DNA of 42,320 nucleotides from Marisediminicola senii (GTDB taxonomy: Bacteria > Actinomycetota > Actinomycetes > Actinomycetales > Microbacteriaceae): contig NZ_JAALGE010000023.1 in NCBI RefSeq assembly GCF_011057645.1, positions 1 through 42,320 on the forward strand, read 5' to 3'. The position numbers and the translations under genes are program-made. The notes beneath the pieces were generated by a model. The model saw only the letters and a list, made by a program, of their open reading frames with translations. It was not told where the DNA came from and searched no databases. Each line of letters opens with the position of its first letter. Positions within the stretch are counted from its first letter, which is position 1. Below are positions 1-7,643 of this stretch, piece after piece.

Positions 1-81
1 CGGCGCGCCGCGCCGTCTCGTGTCTTTCTGTGTTTGTGGGTGTGGGGTGGTTTCTTGGCTGTTGCGGGCCGGTCCGGTCTG

Positions 82-185
<104 letters not shown>

Positions 186-279
186 CCGGTGAGTGCGCGG
201 CCGGTGAGTGCGCGGCCGGTGAGCGGCCAGGTGGCAGCGGGTGAGCGGCCGGATGGCAGCGGCAGGCGGGTGAGCGGCC
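186..279. repeat. short GC-rich direct repeats
   Basis: Two perfect 15-base units (CCGGTGAGTGCGCGG at 186-200 and 201-215) are followed by a partial third at 216. The core GTGAGCGGCC recurs at 219, 241 and 270. No gene could be supported between the left end and position 340. The stretch lies beyond the 3' end of the DUF222 gene and may be its downstream untranslated region or a degenerate repeat. Confidence 0.6.
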
Positions 280-340
280 GGGTAGCTGGCTGTCTGGGCT
301 GTCCGGCTCGCGGGCGGCTACTGGCGTCGGCCGGGTGGCG

Positions 341-2290
341 TCAGGTCGCGGCGGGTCGTTGCCGACGGAGTTCTGCGGCGATCGGGCTCTTGCTCGGCAT
401 CGGGATCAGCACTCGGTCGGGGTCGACATCGGGTGGGGGCTTGAGGAAGTACTGTGCCCTGTCGCGGACGACTCGCCACCCGTTGTTGTGGATCATCATG
501 TGGTGATGCCGACACAGGCAGATGCCGTCAGCGATGTCTGTGTTGCCGCCGGGCTCGCCGTTCACACCGTGCCACGGGTTGATGTGATGGGCTTCGTAGC
601 GAGTTCGGGGACACCCGGGGAAGCGGCATCCACCATCGCGCACTTCAAGTGCGGTGCGTTGCTTGTCGGTAAAGGAGCGTTTGTCGCGGCCCACGTCGAG
701 TGGTTGCCCGTCGGGGTCGATGAGAACGCCGATCATTCCCGTGGTGCAGATGAGGCGTTCGACCGTGCCGATGGAGAGGGCTTCGTCGCTGCCGTGGATG
801 TGTCCGGGGCCGGTGCCTTGCTCGAGCCGTTCGGCCGTGATGACGACCCGCACGCTCGGGTTGCGGGAGCCGAGCAGCCGGCCGACGGCCGCGCCAGAGC
901 CGGCGGCGCCTGAACCGGCCGCGCCTGAACCGGCGGCGCCTGAACCGGCCGCGCCAGAACCGGCCGCGCCAGAACCGACGGCGCCTGAGCCGGCGACGCT
1001 AGAACCGGCGCCAACGGGGGCGTTGGCGTCATCATGAACGTCGGCGTCGACACTACGCCTCGTGGCGGACTTCGCTTTCGGCTTCGCATTCGCTTTGGCC
1101 TTCGCCCGTGCCCTCGCGCGGGCCTTGGCCGTCGCGTTGTGCTCGGCGTTGGCGTCGATGGCGAGCTGGACCATTTCCATGAGCGCGTCCGCTCGCAGCT
1201 GGTCGTCGGTGCGCGGGTCTTTCATCAGCGCCTCAGCCCGGGCCTGTTCGACCTCGTCGACGAACCGCACCCCGCGACGCGGGGAGAGGACCTGGGCGAA
1301 GACGTCTGCGAACAGGGCGCCGTCTTCCGGCGCGAGGGCCCATGATCCGCGGTACATCCCGTTCGGGTCCTCCCAGATGTGCACGTACCGGTCTTCGTGC
1401 TGCTGCTTCTCGCGCCGGGCGATGCTGGCCGCGTCGATGCGGTCTCGTAGCTGTCGAGCAAGCCGGTACAGCTGATCGGAGTTCATGCCGTTGGCCGCCC
1501 GGATGAGCTCATCCGCGGCGCGGTTCATCGTGTGGTCATCGCAACTGGTGATCTCGCAGAGCACTCGGCGGATGGTGTCGAGGCCCTGAGGGGACAACGT
1601 TCCGGCCTTCTGCGCTGCGGCGAGACGCTCGCGCCAATTCAGGATGCGTGCCGGAGCGGGGGTTGGAGTGGGAGCGAAGGCGGGTGGTTCAGTGGAACCC
1701 GGTGCACCCTCCCCCGGTTGCGCCTCTTCGGTTCCATCACTGGGTACCGGATGCGCGTCGGCACCTGGAGACACGTCACCTTGCGGGGAGGGGCTACCGG
1801 GCTCGTCGGTACGTTCGTGATCGGCGCCAGTCGCTGCGAGGAGTTCGGCATATTCGGCCTCGGCGAGCAGGGTTCCCGTCTGCACGAACCGGGTGGCTTC
1901 CCGCTTGGTCAACTGCAGCTCGGTCTGCACCATATCGGTGGCATTCGTGTACCCGGAGCGCTGCGCCAGACCCTGATGACCCAGCTCCCAGCGAGACCGA
2001 CGCGCGACCTCACCCGAGTACAGCGCGGTGTGTTCGTCGACGTACCGTCGCATCGCCAGGAGGGAGGCGCCCGCGTGCGCGAACTGGGCCGGGTCGAGCG
2101 AGGCGTAGGCCATGGCGGAGCGTTCGACCTCGGCGACAGCGTGGGCAGAGGCCACTAGCGGGTCAGAAGGCCGGGGATCTCCCGCCACCGCCCCGGGCGC
2201 GGATGCGTCAGCGACCGAGCCGCCGAGCGGATCCGCGAGACCCACCGGATCGTCCGGTGAACCTGCCTCCGGAGTGGGAAGGAATTCCAT
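341..2290 (-). CDS. DUF222 (13E12-type) protein with C-terminal HNH endonuclease domain
   Basis: A 649-residue protein of the 13E12 repeat/DUF222 family, which is abundant in actinobacteria and often multicopy. The N-terminal two thirds is the DUF222 region. The C-terminus carries an HNH nuclease fold at about 555-603 with two zinc-type CxxC-like pairs (CRFPGC, CLC), the catalytic HH of YEAHHINPW and a final HHHMMIHNN. Between them lies a low-complexity linker: a Lys/Arg/Ala stretch (about 388-415) and about eight GSGAA pentads (about 428-466). The ATG at 2290 has a GAAGGA element just upstream, inside a palindrome that resembles a LexA box. Nuclease activity is inferred from the motifs; the biological role of the family is not settled, with DNA-damage response or mobile-DNA functions both proposed. 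Confidence 0.9.
   Translation of the reverse strand: MEFLPTPEAGSPDDPVGLADPLGGSVADASAPGAVAGDPRPSDPLVASAHAVAEVERSAMAYASLDPAQFAHAGASLLAMRRYVDEHTALYSGEVARRSRWELGHQGLAQRSGYTNATDMVQTELQLTKREATRFVQTGTLLAEAEYAELLAATGADHERTDEPGSPSPQGDVSPGADAHPVPSDGTEEAQPGEGAPGSTEPPAFAPTPTPAPARILNWRERLAAAQKAGTLSPQGLDTIRRVLCEITSCDDHTMNRAADELIRAANGMNSDQLYRLARQLRDRIDAASIARREKQQHEDRYVHIWEDPNGMYRGSWALAPEDGALFADVFAQVLSPRRGVRFVDEVEQARAEALMKDPRTDDQLRADALMEMVQLAIDANAEHNATAKARARARAKAKANAKPKAKSATRRSVDADVHDDANAPVGAGSSVAGSGAVGSGAAGSGAAGSGAAGSGAAGSGAAGSGAAVGRLLGSRNPSVRVVITAERLEQGTGPGHIHGSDEALSIGTVERLICTTGMIGVLIDPDGQPLDVGRDKRSFTDKQRTALEVRDGGCRFPGCPRTRYEAHHINPWHGVNGEPGGNTDIADGICLCRHHHMMIHNNGWRVVRDRAQYFLKPPPDVDPDRVLIPMPSKSPIAAELRRQRPAAT
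891..1010 (-). repeat. 15-base minisatellite inside the DUF222 gene
   Basis: About eight imperfect copies of a 15-base unit of the type GCGCCTGAACCGGCC, each encoding the pentad GSGAA on the minus strand. The unit length is a multiple of three, so gain or loss of copies keeps the reading frame and only changes the length of the linker between the DUF222 and HNH regions. Confidence 0.85.
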
Positions 2291-2299
2291 GCATCCATT

Positions 2300-2325
2300 T
2301 TCCTTCGAAGTTATGTTCGAAGGAA
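2300..2325. promoter_or_regulatory. palindrome containing a LexA/SOS-box-like site upstream of the DUF222 gene
   Basis: A perfect 10-base inverted repeat (TTCCTTCGAA at 2300-2309, TTCGAAGGAA at 2316-2325) has a 6-base centre. Inside it, 2305-2320 reads TCGAAGTTATGTTCGA, matching the actinobacterial/Gram-positive SOS box TCGAACnnnnGTTCGA at 11 of the 12 defined positions. It lies 15-30 bases upstream of the start codon and overlaps the ribosome binding site, a place where LexA binding could block transcription. LexA control of some 13E12-family genes is known in Mycobacterium tuberculosis. Binding here is inferred. Confidence 0.7.
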
Positions 2326-2433
2326 GATAGACAAACCATTCTGCGGAGAGGTCACGAAAGATCTACCTGGGGAGGGATGACCCTGCCCGACGGCCGGGTG
2401 CGCCGAGCCGACCGTGCCCGACGCCACCCCTGG

Positions 2434-3030
2434 TCACCCACCCGCCGGCCGCACCATCCGCAGTTCCCGCACTCCATCCTTGACCGTGACGTTCCCCTCC
2501 ACAACGAACCCGTGCCGTCGGTAGAACGCCTGCGCACGGGGGTTCGGATCCGCAACCCACAACGAGGCGGGCTCGGTCCGATCGATCACCGCTTTAAGCA
2601 GGGCCAGCCCAACCCCCGCGCCGTGAAAGGCGGCCGAGACGTAGAGCACGTACAGCTGACGCGGCCCGCCCGCGTCGTCCATCGACGGACCCGACATAGC
2701 GACACCGACGGGCGTCCCCATTGTGCCGGCAAGCTCGAAAGCGCCGGCACCTACACCGGCACCTACACCGACACCAGCACCAGCACCGACACCGACACCG
2801 ACATCCGTGACCGCAACCGTGACCGCAACCGCGACCCGGTTCTGGGCGTACCGCGGATGCGTCAGGGCTGCAGTCCAGAATTCCTCGCGCCGAGACAGCA
2901 GTGCGGGATCATCCAGCACGTCGTCGCGCATGATTCCACGATACGTTTCGCGCCACGCATCCACATGGACTTTCGCCATGCCAGCCACGTCCGCCAGCTC
3001 CGGCCGGCGCACCGAAAACCCGGCGGTCAC
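2434..3030 (-). CDS. GNAT-family N-acetyltransferase with a Val/Gly/Ala repeat insertion
   Basis: A 198-residue acetyl-CoA-dependent acetyltransferase of unknown acceptor. Motif A is seen at about 129-146 (LYVSAAFHGAGVGLALL, with the acetyl-CoA loop Q/HGxGxG-like) and motif B at about 163-175 (NPRAQAFYRRHGF). Residues about 66-98 are a nearly pure Val/Gly/Ala tract encoded by a short-period microsatellite at about 2737-2835, in a place where the family normally has a short strand or loop. The GTG start at 3030 lies 4 bases downstream of the hisS stop, so the gene is probably co-transcribed with hisS. The GNAT call is secure; the substrate cannot be told. Confidence 0.85.
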   Translation of the reverse strand: MTAGFSVRRPELADVAGMAKVHVDAWRETYRGIMRDDVLDDPALLSRREEFWTAALTHPRYAQNRVAVAVTVAVTDVGVGVGAGAGVGVGAGVGAGAFELAGTMGTPVGVAMSGPSMDDAGGPRQLYVLYVSAAFHGAGVGLALLKAVIDRTEPASLWVADPNPRAQAFYRRHGFVVEGNVTVKDGVRELRMVRPAGG

Positions 3031-3034
3031 GCGA

Positions 3035-4450
3035 TTACCCCAGCGGGCGAAACTGCAGCGTAGACACGGTGGATTGCGGGGTGACGGTCGCGACGGCGGT
3101 GTATCCGGCGGCCGCTAGCTGCTCGAGGAGCGGCTTGACGTTGCGGGGGCGTCGTTCCAGTCGCACGCGGCGCCCCTCGGCGACCAGCGCAGACTTGAGG
3201 GCGACGAGTGCTGCCGGCGCAGCATCCACGTCATAAAGGAGCGCGACGGACTCGCGCGCCTCGGAATCGGCCAGCGAAACCAGATCGACGATGCGTTCGA
3301 AACCTATCGAGAAGCCCGCGGCGGGCACGTCGACGCCGAGAAAGCGGCCGACCATGCCGTCGTAGCGTCCGCCGCCGCCGAGTGATCCCGATGACGCGGG
3401 GTGCGCGATTTCGAACACCGTGCCCGTGTAATAGCCCATGCCTCGTACCAGGAATGGGTCGAAGACGAGCTCGACGGCGGGTGCGGGGGTGGATGATTCG
3501 GCAACAGTTTCGGCGGGCACGCCGGCGTCCGCCGAACCGTCGAGACCCAGAGCCGGAGCAGGAGCAGAACCAGGAACAGACGCAGTGGTGGATGCCGCAC
3601 CCGACGTGCCCGCAGTAGCCGCCGCGACGGCAGCCCCGAGCTCGGCGAGCGGGGCGATCAGCGCCGGATCGACACCCTCGGGCAGTGCCGCGGTGATGCC
3701 TTCGACTCCGAAAGGCAACGGCGCCCCGCTCGAAACCGTGGAGCGTTCGAGAAACGTTTCGAGCGCTGCCACGGCGTCGAGGTCGAAACCCCGGTCGCGC
3801 AACTCTTGTGTGACGCCCGAAACACCGATCTTGTCGAGCTTGTCGATCGTAATGACGGCGGCGTCGTGGTGCTCGGCGGCGAAGCCGAGGACCTCGAGCA
3901 TCGCGGTGAGGATTCGGCGGTCATTGATGCGGATGCTGCATCCACTCAGCGACAGCGCCTGCAGTGTTGCGACGGTCGCCGTGATGAGTTCGACCTCGGC
4001 GAGCGGTCCGGCCTCGCCGATGATGTCGATGTCGCACTGCATGAACTGCCGGTAACGACCCTTCTGCGGACGTTCCGCCCTCCACACCGGCGCCAGTTGC
4101 ACAGCCCGGAACACCGCAGGCAGCTCGGCCCGGTGCGACGCATAGAAGCGGGTGAGCGGCACGGTGAGGTCGAAGCGAAGTCCGAGGTCGGAGAGGTCGA
4201 GAGGGTCGGATGCCGCCGCGAAATCCTCCGCGGCCAGCCCGCGCTTCAGCACGCCGAAGGCCAGCTTCTCGTTGTCACCACCAAGGCCCGCGTGTAGCCG
4301 CGAGCTGTCTTCCATCACGGGAGTTTCGATCTCGTCGAAACCGTGGGCCGAATACACCTCGCGAATTACGGAAAGTACACGCTCGCGGCGGGCCTTGTCA
4401 GCGGGCAGGAAGTCGCGCATGCCGCGCGGCGGATTGACGGGAGAAGCCAT
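3035..4450 (-). CDS. hisS: histidyl-tRNA synthetase
   Basis: A class II aminoacyl-tRNA synthetase that charges tRNA-His in the cytoplasm. At 471 residues it is longer than the usual 420-430. Motif 1 lies in the N-terminal region (NPPRGMRDFLP), motif 2 at about 124-140 (RAERPQKGRYRQFMQCD), the histidine-binding signature at about 335-343 (VRGMGYYTG) and motif 3 at about 360-386 (GGRYDGMVG through FSIGFERI). The anticodon-binding domain follows from about 402. The extra length is a Ser/Ala/Thr/Pro-rich segment at about 275-325, just before the histidine signature. The ATG at 4450 begins the canonical N-terminus. A GNAT gene follows after 4 bases. Confidence 0.97.
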   Translation of the reverse strand: MASPVNPPRGMRDFLPADKARRERVLSVIREVYSAHGFDEIETPVMEDSSRLHAGLGGDNEKLAFGVLKRGLAAEDFAAASDPLDLSDLGLRFDLTVPLTRFYASHRAELPAVFRAVQLAPVWRAERPQKGRYRQFMQCDIDIIGEAGPLAEVELITATVATLQALSLSGCSIRINDRRILTAMLEVLGFAAEHHDAAVITIDKLDKIGVSGVTQELRDRGFDLDAVAALETFLERSTVSSGAPLPFGVEGITAALPEGVDPALIAPLAELGAAVAAATAGTSGAASTTASVPGSAPAPALGLDGSADAGVPAETVAESSTPAPAVELVFDPFLVRGMGYYTGTVFEIAHPASSGSLGGGGRYDGMVGRFLGVDVPAAGFSIGFERIVDLVSLADSEARESVALLYDVDAAPAALVALKSALVAEGRRVRLERRPRNVKPLLEQLAAAGYTAVATVTPQSTVSTLQFRPLG

Positions 4451-4505
4451 GCGTCGTTTCTATCAGTTTGCGTGAGGCGTCTCGCGCGAGCGCCCCGCGT
4501 GAGCC

Positions 4506-5156
4506 CTATGCCACAACGGCCGCGGTCGCCTCGGGGTCGGTTTCGATCGCCGGATCGGCCTCGCGTTCCTCAACCAATGCGTCAATGCGCTGGCGATACG
4601 ACTCCATGCAGTGCTGATAGGCCTCGCTGACGATCTCGAGCTCCCGCGAGACGATGAGGTCGTAATGCAGCCCGTACAGCGCGTTGGCGTGCGCCCGAGC
4701 TTCCTTGCGCGCGACTTTCTCCGGCACGCCCAGGGCGACCAGACCGTCTAACGCGCTCTCGTGCCATCGCACCAGCGAGTTCTTCGTCGCCGCTGAGCGC
4801 TCGGGATGCAGCGATTCAGCCATTGCCGCTTCGATGACGAGTCGCTGAAGTTGCAGGCTGCGTGGTTGCACCGCCCACTCCCAGTAGCGCTCGAACCGCT
4901 GAAAATACACAGCGACGCTCACGTCGGTGACGTCAGCCAGATCGAGGGCGGCGGTTTGTTCCTCGCAGATCGCTTCGACGACGGCGTCGATGAGTTCCTC
5001 GCGGGTGCCGAAGTGGTACACGAGCGTGAAGGTACTGACCTCGAGGTGGTCGGCCAGGCTGCGCATGGTGAGCGACGACAGTGTCCTGTCGTGCAGGTAC
5101 TCGATGATGTCGAGGATCAGCTGCGGACGACGTGCCGGATCGGGCTTCCTGCTCAT
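4506..5156 (-). CDS. TetR/AcrR-family transcriptional regulator
   Basis: A 216-residue one-component repressor-type regulator. An N-terminal helix-turn-helix at about 27-50 (SLTMRSLADHLEVSTFTLVYHFGTREEL, read here as two helices around LEVSTFTLVYHFG) is followed by an alpha-helical ligand/dimer domain. The start was set at the ATG at 5156 because AGGGGG precedes it by 8 bases; an in-frame ATG lies 16 codons upstream but without a comparable site. The C-terminal 20 residues are acidic and poor in structure. It is divergent from the hydrolase gene at 5566, and the intervening 409 bases contain five ATAACA repeats close to its own start, so autoregulation and control of the neighbour are plausible inferences. 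The ligand is unknown. Confidence 0.9.
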   Translation of the reverse strand: MSRKPDPARRPQLILDIIEYLHDRTLSSLTMRSLADHLEVSTFTLVYHFGTREELIDAVVEAICEEQTAALDLADVTDVSVAVYFQRFERYWEWAVQPRSLQLQRLVIEAAMAESLHPERSAATKNSLVRWHESALDGLVALGVPEKVARKEARAHANALYGLHYDLIVSRELEIVSEAYQHCMESYRQRIDALVEEREADPAIETDPEATAAVVA

Positions 5157-5181
5157 CTGCGGCCCCCTATCTGAGGTAACC

Positions 5182-5247
5182 ATAACACTCGAGATTGATA
5201 ACAAGGGTATTCATAACATCGCATAGATAACAGATATTTCCATAACA
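5182..5247. repeat. array of five ATAACA direct repeats with about 15-base period
   Basis: The hexamer ATAACA occurs at 5182, 5198, 5213, 5227 and 5242, giving spacings of 16, 15, 14 and 15 bases, all in the same orientation. The base before each copy alternates C, G, C, G, C. The tract is A/T-rich compared with its surroundings. It lies between the TetR gene start (5156) and a possible promoter at 5252-5280. A 15-base period places successive copies on opposite faces of the helix. This could be an operator for the TetR protein or another regulator; binding is inferred. Confidence 0.75.
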
Positions 5248-5251
5248 ACAC

Positions 5252-5280
5252 TTGCACTATCGGAATCGCAGAGGTACGGT
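5252..5280 (+). promoter_or_regulatory. possible sigma-70-type promoter reading toward the hairpin array
   Basis: TTGCAC at 5252-5257 and TACGGT at 5275-5280 are separated by 17 bases, resembling -35 and -10 elements. A start near 5287 would begin just before the first hairpin of the structured region. It directly follows the ATAACA array. Support is the spacing and position only, since the -10 match is modest. Confidence 0.35.
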
Positions 5281-5286
5281 TCTATC

Positions 5287-5439
5287 CAAGAGGCCGCCGG
5301 GGGGCGGCTTCGAGAAAGCGAAGTCAGGCACTGGTTCGGGTACCGGTGCGTCCTACCGGGGGGTTGAGGGGCTTCGCTTGTATCGGGGGATACAGAGAAC
5401 GTGTCGAGCCCCCTCCGGCTAGGTCGGAGGGGGCTTCTT
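5287..5439 (+). ncRNA. candidate structured RNA or leader ending in a terminator
   Basis: Within about 150 bases there are five consecutive potential hairpins: GCCGCC/GGCGGC (5293-5308), CTTCG/CGAAG (5308-5323), a 7-bp stem GCACTGG/CCGGTGC with one G-U pair (about 5328-5349), TGTATC/GATACA with a GGGG loop (about 5379-5394) and the terminator-like stem at 5407-5435. No convincing coding frame was found. It may be a small RNA, or a 5' leader of the hydrolase gene ending in an attenuator. It does not match any riboswitch class I recognise. Several loops are G-rich. Confidence 0.4.
5407..5439 (+). terminator. intrinsic terminator or attenuator hairpin
   Basis: A perfect 11-bp stem (AGCCCCCTCCG at 5407-5417 with CGGAGGGGGCT at 5425-5435) has a 7-base loop and is followed by TCTTC. 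The pyrimidine run is on the plus strand only, giving the direction. It lies 126 bases upstream of the hydrolase start, so it could terminate a small RNA or attenuate the hydrolase transcript. Confidence 0.65.
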
Positions 5440-5565
5440 CACGCCCCGCGCGAGCAAGTGGATGCTGCGGCCCCACGCACACGGTGGAGGACAGGTCATT
5501 TGTGGCACGGGCGCGGATGCCGCCGCGACCAGACTCGCGGCATCCCATGTCTGAAAGGACCTCGC

Positions 5566-6921
5566 ATGCCGCACGACCTCGCCTTCTCCCCCGACCCGGC
5601 CTATGACTACGAGATTCGCGGGGTGCTCGGGGTCGCAACGGGCGGGGCGTCGGACCTCGGCGAGGTGCTGGCGGCGACATCCGCGGTGGGAAAGGACCAC
5701 GAAAAGTGGTTCGTGGCCTGGCGAAACCTCGCGCAGCGCACCCTCGAGACGGCCGATGTCGCCTCCGCCGGCGGCCACCCGGTGAGTGCCGCGGGGGCGT
5801 ACCTGCGGGCGTCCGCCTACTTCGGCGTCGCCGTCAACGCGCTGGCCGCGCTGCCCGACGCGCTGCCCGGCGACCCGACCGGCACGAACGAGACCACGAA
5901 CGCCACCAGCACGAACCCGGCCGGCGCGAACGAGACCGGCCCGAACCCCCGCCACAGCCCCCTCGCCCGCTTCGCGCGTCCCGCGCACGCGGCCCACCCC
6001 GACCTCACCGCGACCTTCCGCCTGCAGACCGCCGCCTGGAACGGCTTCCTCTCCCACACCGCGCTCGACGTGACTCCCTTCGCGATCGCGTATGGCGACG
6101 ACGGGTTGCCGGGGTGGTTCTTTCGCGCTCCGAAGTCGGCGCAGGCGGCGGCATCCAAATCGGGCGCGACCCTCGTCGCGGTGAATGGAAGCGACGGTTC
6201 GCTCGCCAGCCTGTTCGGCGGCATCGCGTCAAGCGCTTTGGATCGTGGATACAACGTGCTGCTCTTTGACGGACCAGGCCAGCAATCGCAGCTCTTCGAC
6301 CGCGGCACGACGTTTCGCCCCGACTTCGAGGCGGTACTCACCCCGGTCTACACCGCGGTTGCGCGGCTGGACGGCGTCGACCCAACCCGCATCGCGGTCT
6401 ACGGCATCAGCCAGGCCGGATTCTGGGTGCCCCGCGCCCTCGCCTCCGAACACCGCTTCGCCGCCGCGATCGCCGACCCCGGCATCGTCGACGTCTCGAC
6501 CTCGTGGCTGGAACACATTCCGAAGAGCCTCGTGACGCTGCTCGACGAGGCGAAGCACGAGGCGTTCGACCGCGACATGGGCCTCGCGATGAAGGTCGCG
6601 CCGGTGACTGCCCGCACGTGGAGGTTCCGCGCCCGCCCCTACGGCGCCGACGGGTACGCCTCGACGCTCGAGCAGGTTCGCCGGCACACGCTCACCGACG
6701 AGCAGACAGCCGCGATCACGACCCCGCTGCTGATCACCGCGCCGGAGGACGAGCAGTTCTGGCCCGGGCAGTCCGAGCAGCTCGCCGCGCGCACCGCGAG
6801 CGTGTCGACGCTGGTGCGATTCACGGCGACGGAAGGCGCATCCGGCCACTGCCAGCCCCTCGCGCGCACCCTCACCGCCCAGCGCATCCTGGACTGGCTC
6901 GATACCCAGCTCGAGGGTTAG
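5566..6921 (+). CDS. FrsA/pseudooxynicotine-hydrolase-like alpha/beta hydrolase
   Basis: A 451-residue serine hydrolase with no signal peptide. The nucleophile elbow is GISQAG with Ser282. The acid is probably Asp395 (in APEDEQF), and the base His428 (in ASGHCQP). A helical N-terminal cap region of about 150 residues precedes the alpha/beta core, as in the 2,6-dihydroxypseudooxynicotine hydrolase and FrsA-like branch. DGPGQG-like DGPGQQSQLF marks the strand before the nucleophile. A Thr/Asn/Ala/Gly-rich stretch at about 105-125 looks like an inserted simple repeat. The ATG at 5566 has AAAGGA 7 bases upstream, and upstream frame extension has no such site. The gene is convergent with mazG. The substrate is unknown; carbon-carbon or ester hydrolysis are both possible. 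Confidence 0.8.
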   Translation: MPHDLAFSPDPAYDYEIRGVLGVATGGASDLGEVLAATSAVGKDHEKWFVAWRNLAQRTLETADVASAGGHPVSAAGAYLRASAYFGVAVNALAALPDALPGDPTGTNETTNATSTNPAGANETGPNPRHSPLARFARPAHAAHPDLTATFRLQTAAWNGFLSHTALDVTPFAIAYGDDGLPGWFFRAPKSAQAAASKSGATLVAVNGSDGSLASLFGGIASSALDRGYNVLLFDGPGQQSQLFDRGTTFRPDFEAVLTPVYTAVARLDGVDPTRIAVYGISQAGFWVPRALASEHRFAAAIADPGIVDVSTSWLEHIPKSLVTLLDEAKHEAFDRDMGLAMKVAPVTARTWRFRARPYGADGYASTLEQVRRHTLTDEQTAAITTPLLITAPEDEQFWPGQSEQLAARTASVSTLVRFTATEGASGHCQPLARTLTAQRILDWLDTQLEG

Positions 6922-6963
6922 AGACCCGCGAGCCCCGACCCGCCCAGCGAAACCGCGCCGACA

Positions 6964-7629
6964 CTAGTCCCCCGCCTCGACCGCCCGCACCTCGTTCTGC
7001 AGCCCGCGCAGCGCGCCCCGCAGCGCCCGTTCGGCATCGAGACCCGATGAGCGAGCGGATGCCACGATCCCCAGCAACACCGCCCCGAGCTGGTTCTCGT
7101 CGGCGAACGATGCGGAGCCGGCCGACCCGGTAGTGGAGACAGGCACCGACACCCCCACCTTCGCCGCCCGCCCCAGCACCTTCTCCGCGAGCAGCAACGA
7201 CGGCATGCCCGCGGGGATCCCGTCGAGCACGCTTGTGCGCTCGGGCTTCTCGACGGCCTTGAGGCGATCCCACGCGGCGACGACATCGGCGGATGTCTCG
7301 GCAACCGTGTCGCCGAACACGTGCGGGTGCCGGCTGATCATCTTCGCCGACATGTGTTCGGCGACGTCTTCGAGGGTGAACTCCTCCCCCGGCGTGTGGG
7401 CGGCCAGGTCGGAGTGGAAGATCACCTGGTAGAGCACGTCGCCGAGCTCCTCGATGAGCTGGTCGCGGTCGCCCGACTCGATCGCCTCGACGAGCTCGTG
7501 CGTCTCTTCGATGAGATGCTTCACGAGCGACTCGTGGGTCTGCTCGCGATCCCACGCGCACCCACCGGGCGCCCGCAGTCGGGCGAGCACGGCAACCAGT
7601 TCGTCGAGCTTCGGGTTAGGCGCAGTCAT
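6964..7629 (-). CDS. mazG: MazG nucleoside triphosphate pyrophosphohydrolase
   Basis: A 221-residue all-alpha NTP pyrophosphatase that hydrolyses NTPs/dNTPs to monophosphate and pyrophosphate, a housecleaning role. The metal-binding pattern EExxE (EETHE, about 41-45) and EELGD (about 60-64) is present, followed by HPHVFGD. This is the single-domain length common in actinobacteria. Fourteen bases separate it from the MFS gene stop, so the two are likely co-transcribed. In M. tuberculosis mazG directly follows mfd; here the two lie 22 kb apart with the glycan locus between them. Confidence 0.95.
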   Translation of the reverse strand: MTAPNPKLDELVAVLARLRAPGGCAWDREQTHESLVKHLIEETHELVEAIESGDRDQLIEELGDVLYQVIFHSDLAAHTPGEEFTLEDVAEHMSAKMISRHPHVFGDTVAETSADVVAAWDRLKAVEKPERTSVLDGIPAGMPSLLLAEKVLGRAAKVGVSVPVSTTGSAGSASFADENQLGAVLLGIVASARSSGLDAERALRGALRGLQNEVRAVEAGD

Positions 7630-7643
7630 GCGTCAATGATGAA

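Noticed and set aside
891-1010. CRISPR-like array
   Set aside because: The 15-base units are contiguous without spacers and keep the reading frame of the DUF222 gene.
5266-5440. 6C RNA or another known actinobacterial RNA
   Set aside because: C-rich loops appear only on the minus strand, while the terminator T-run is on the plus strand, so the 6C layout does not fit.
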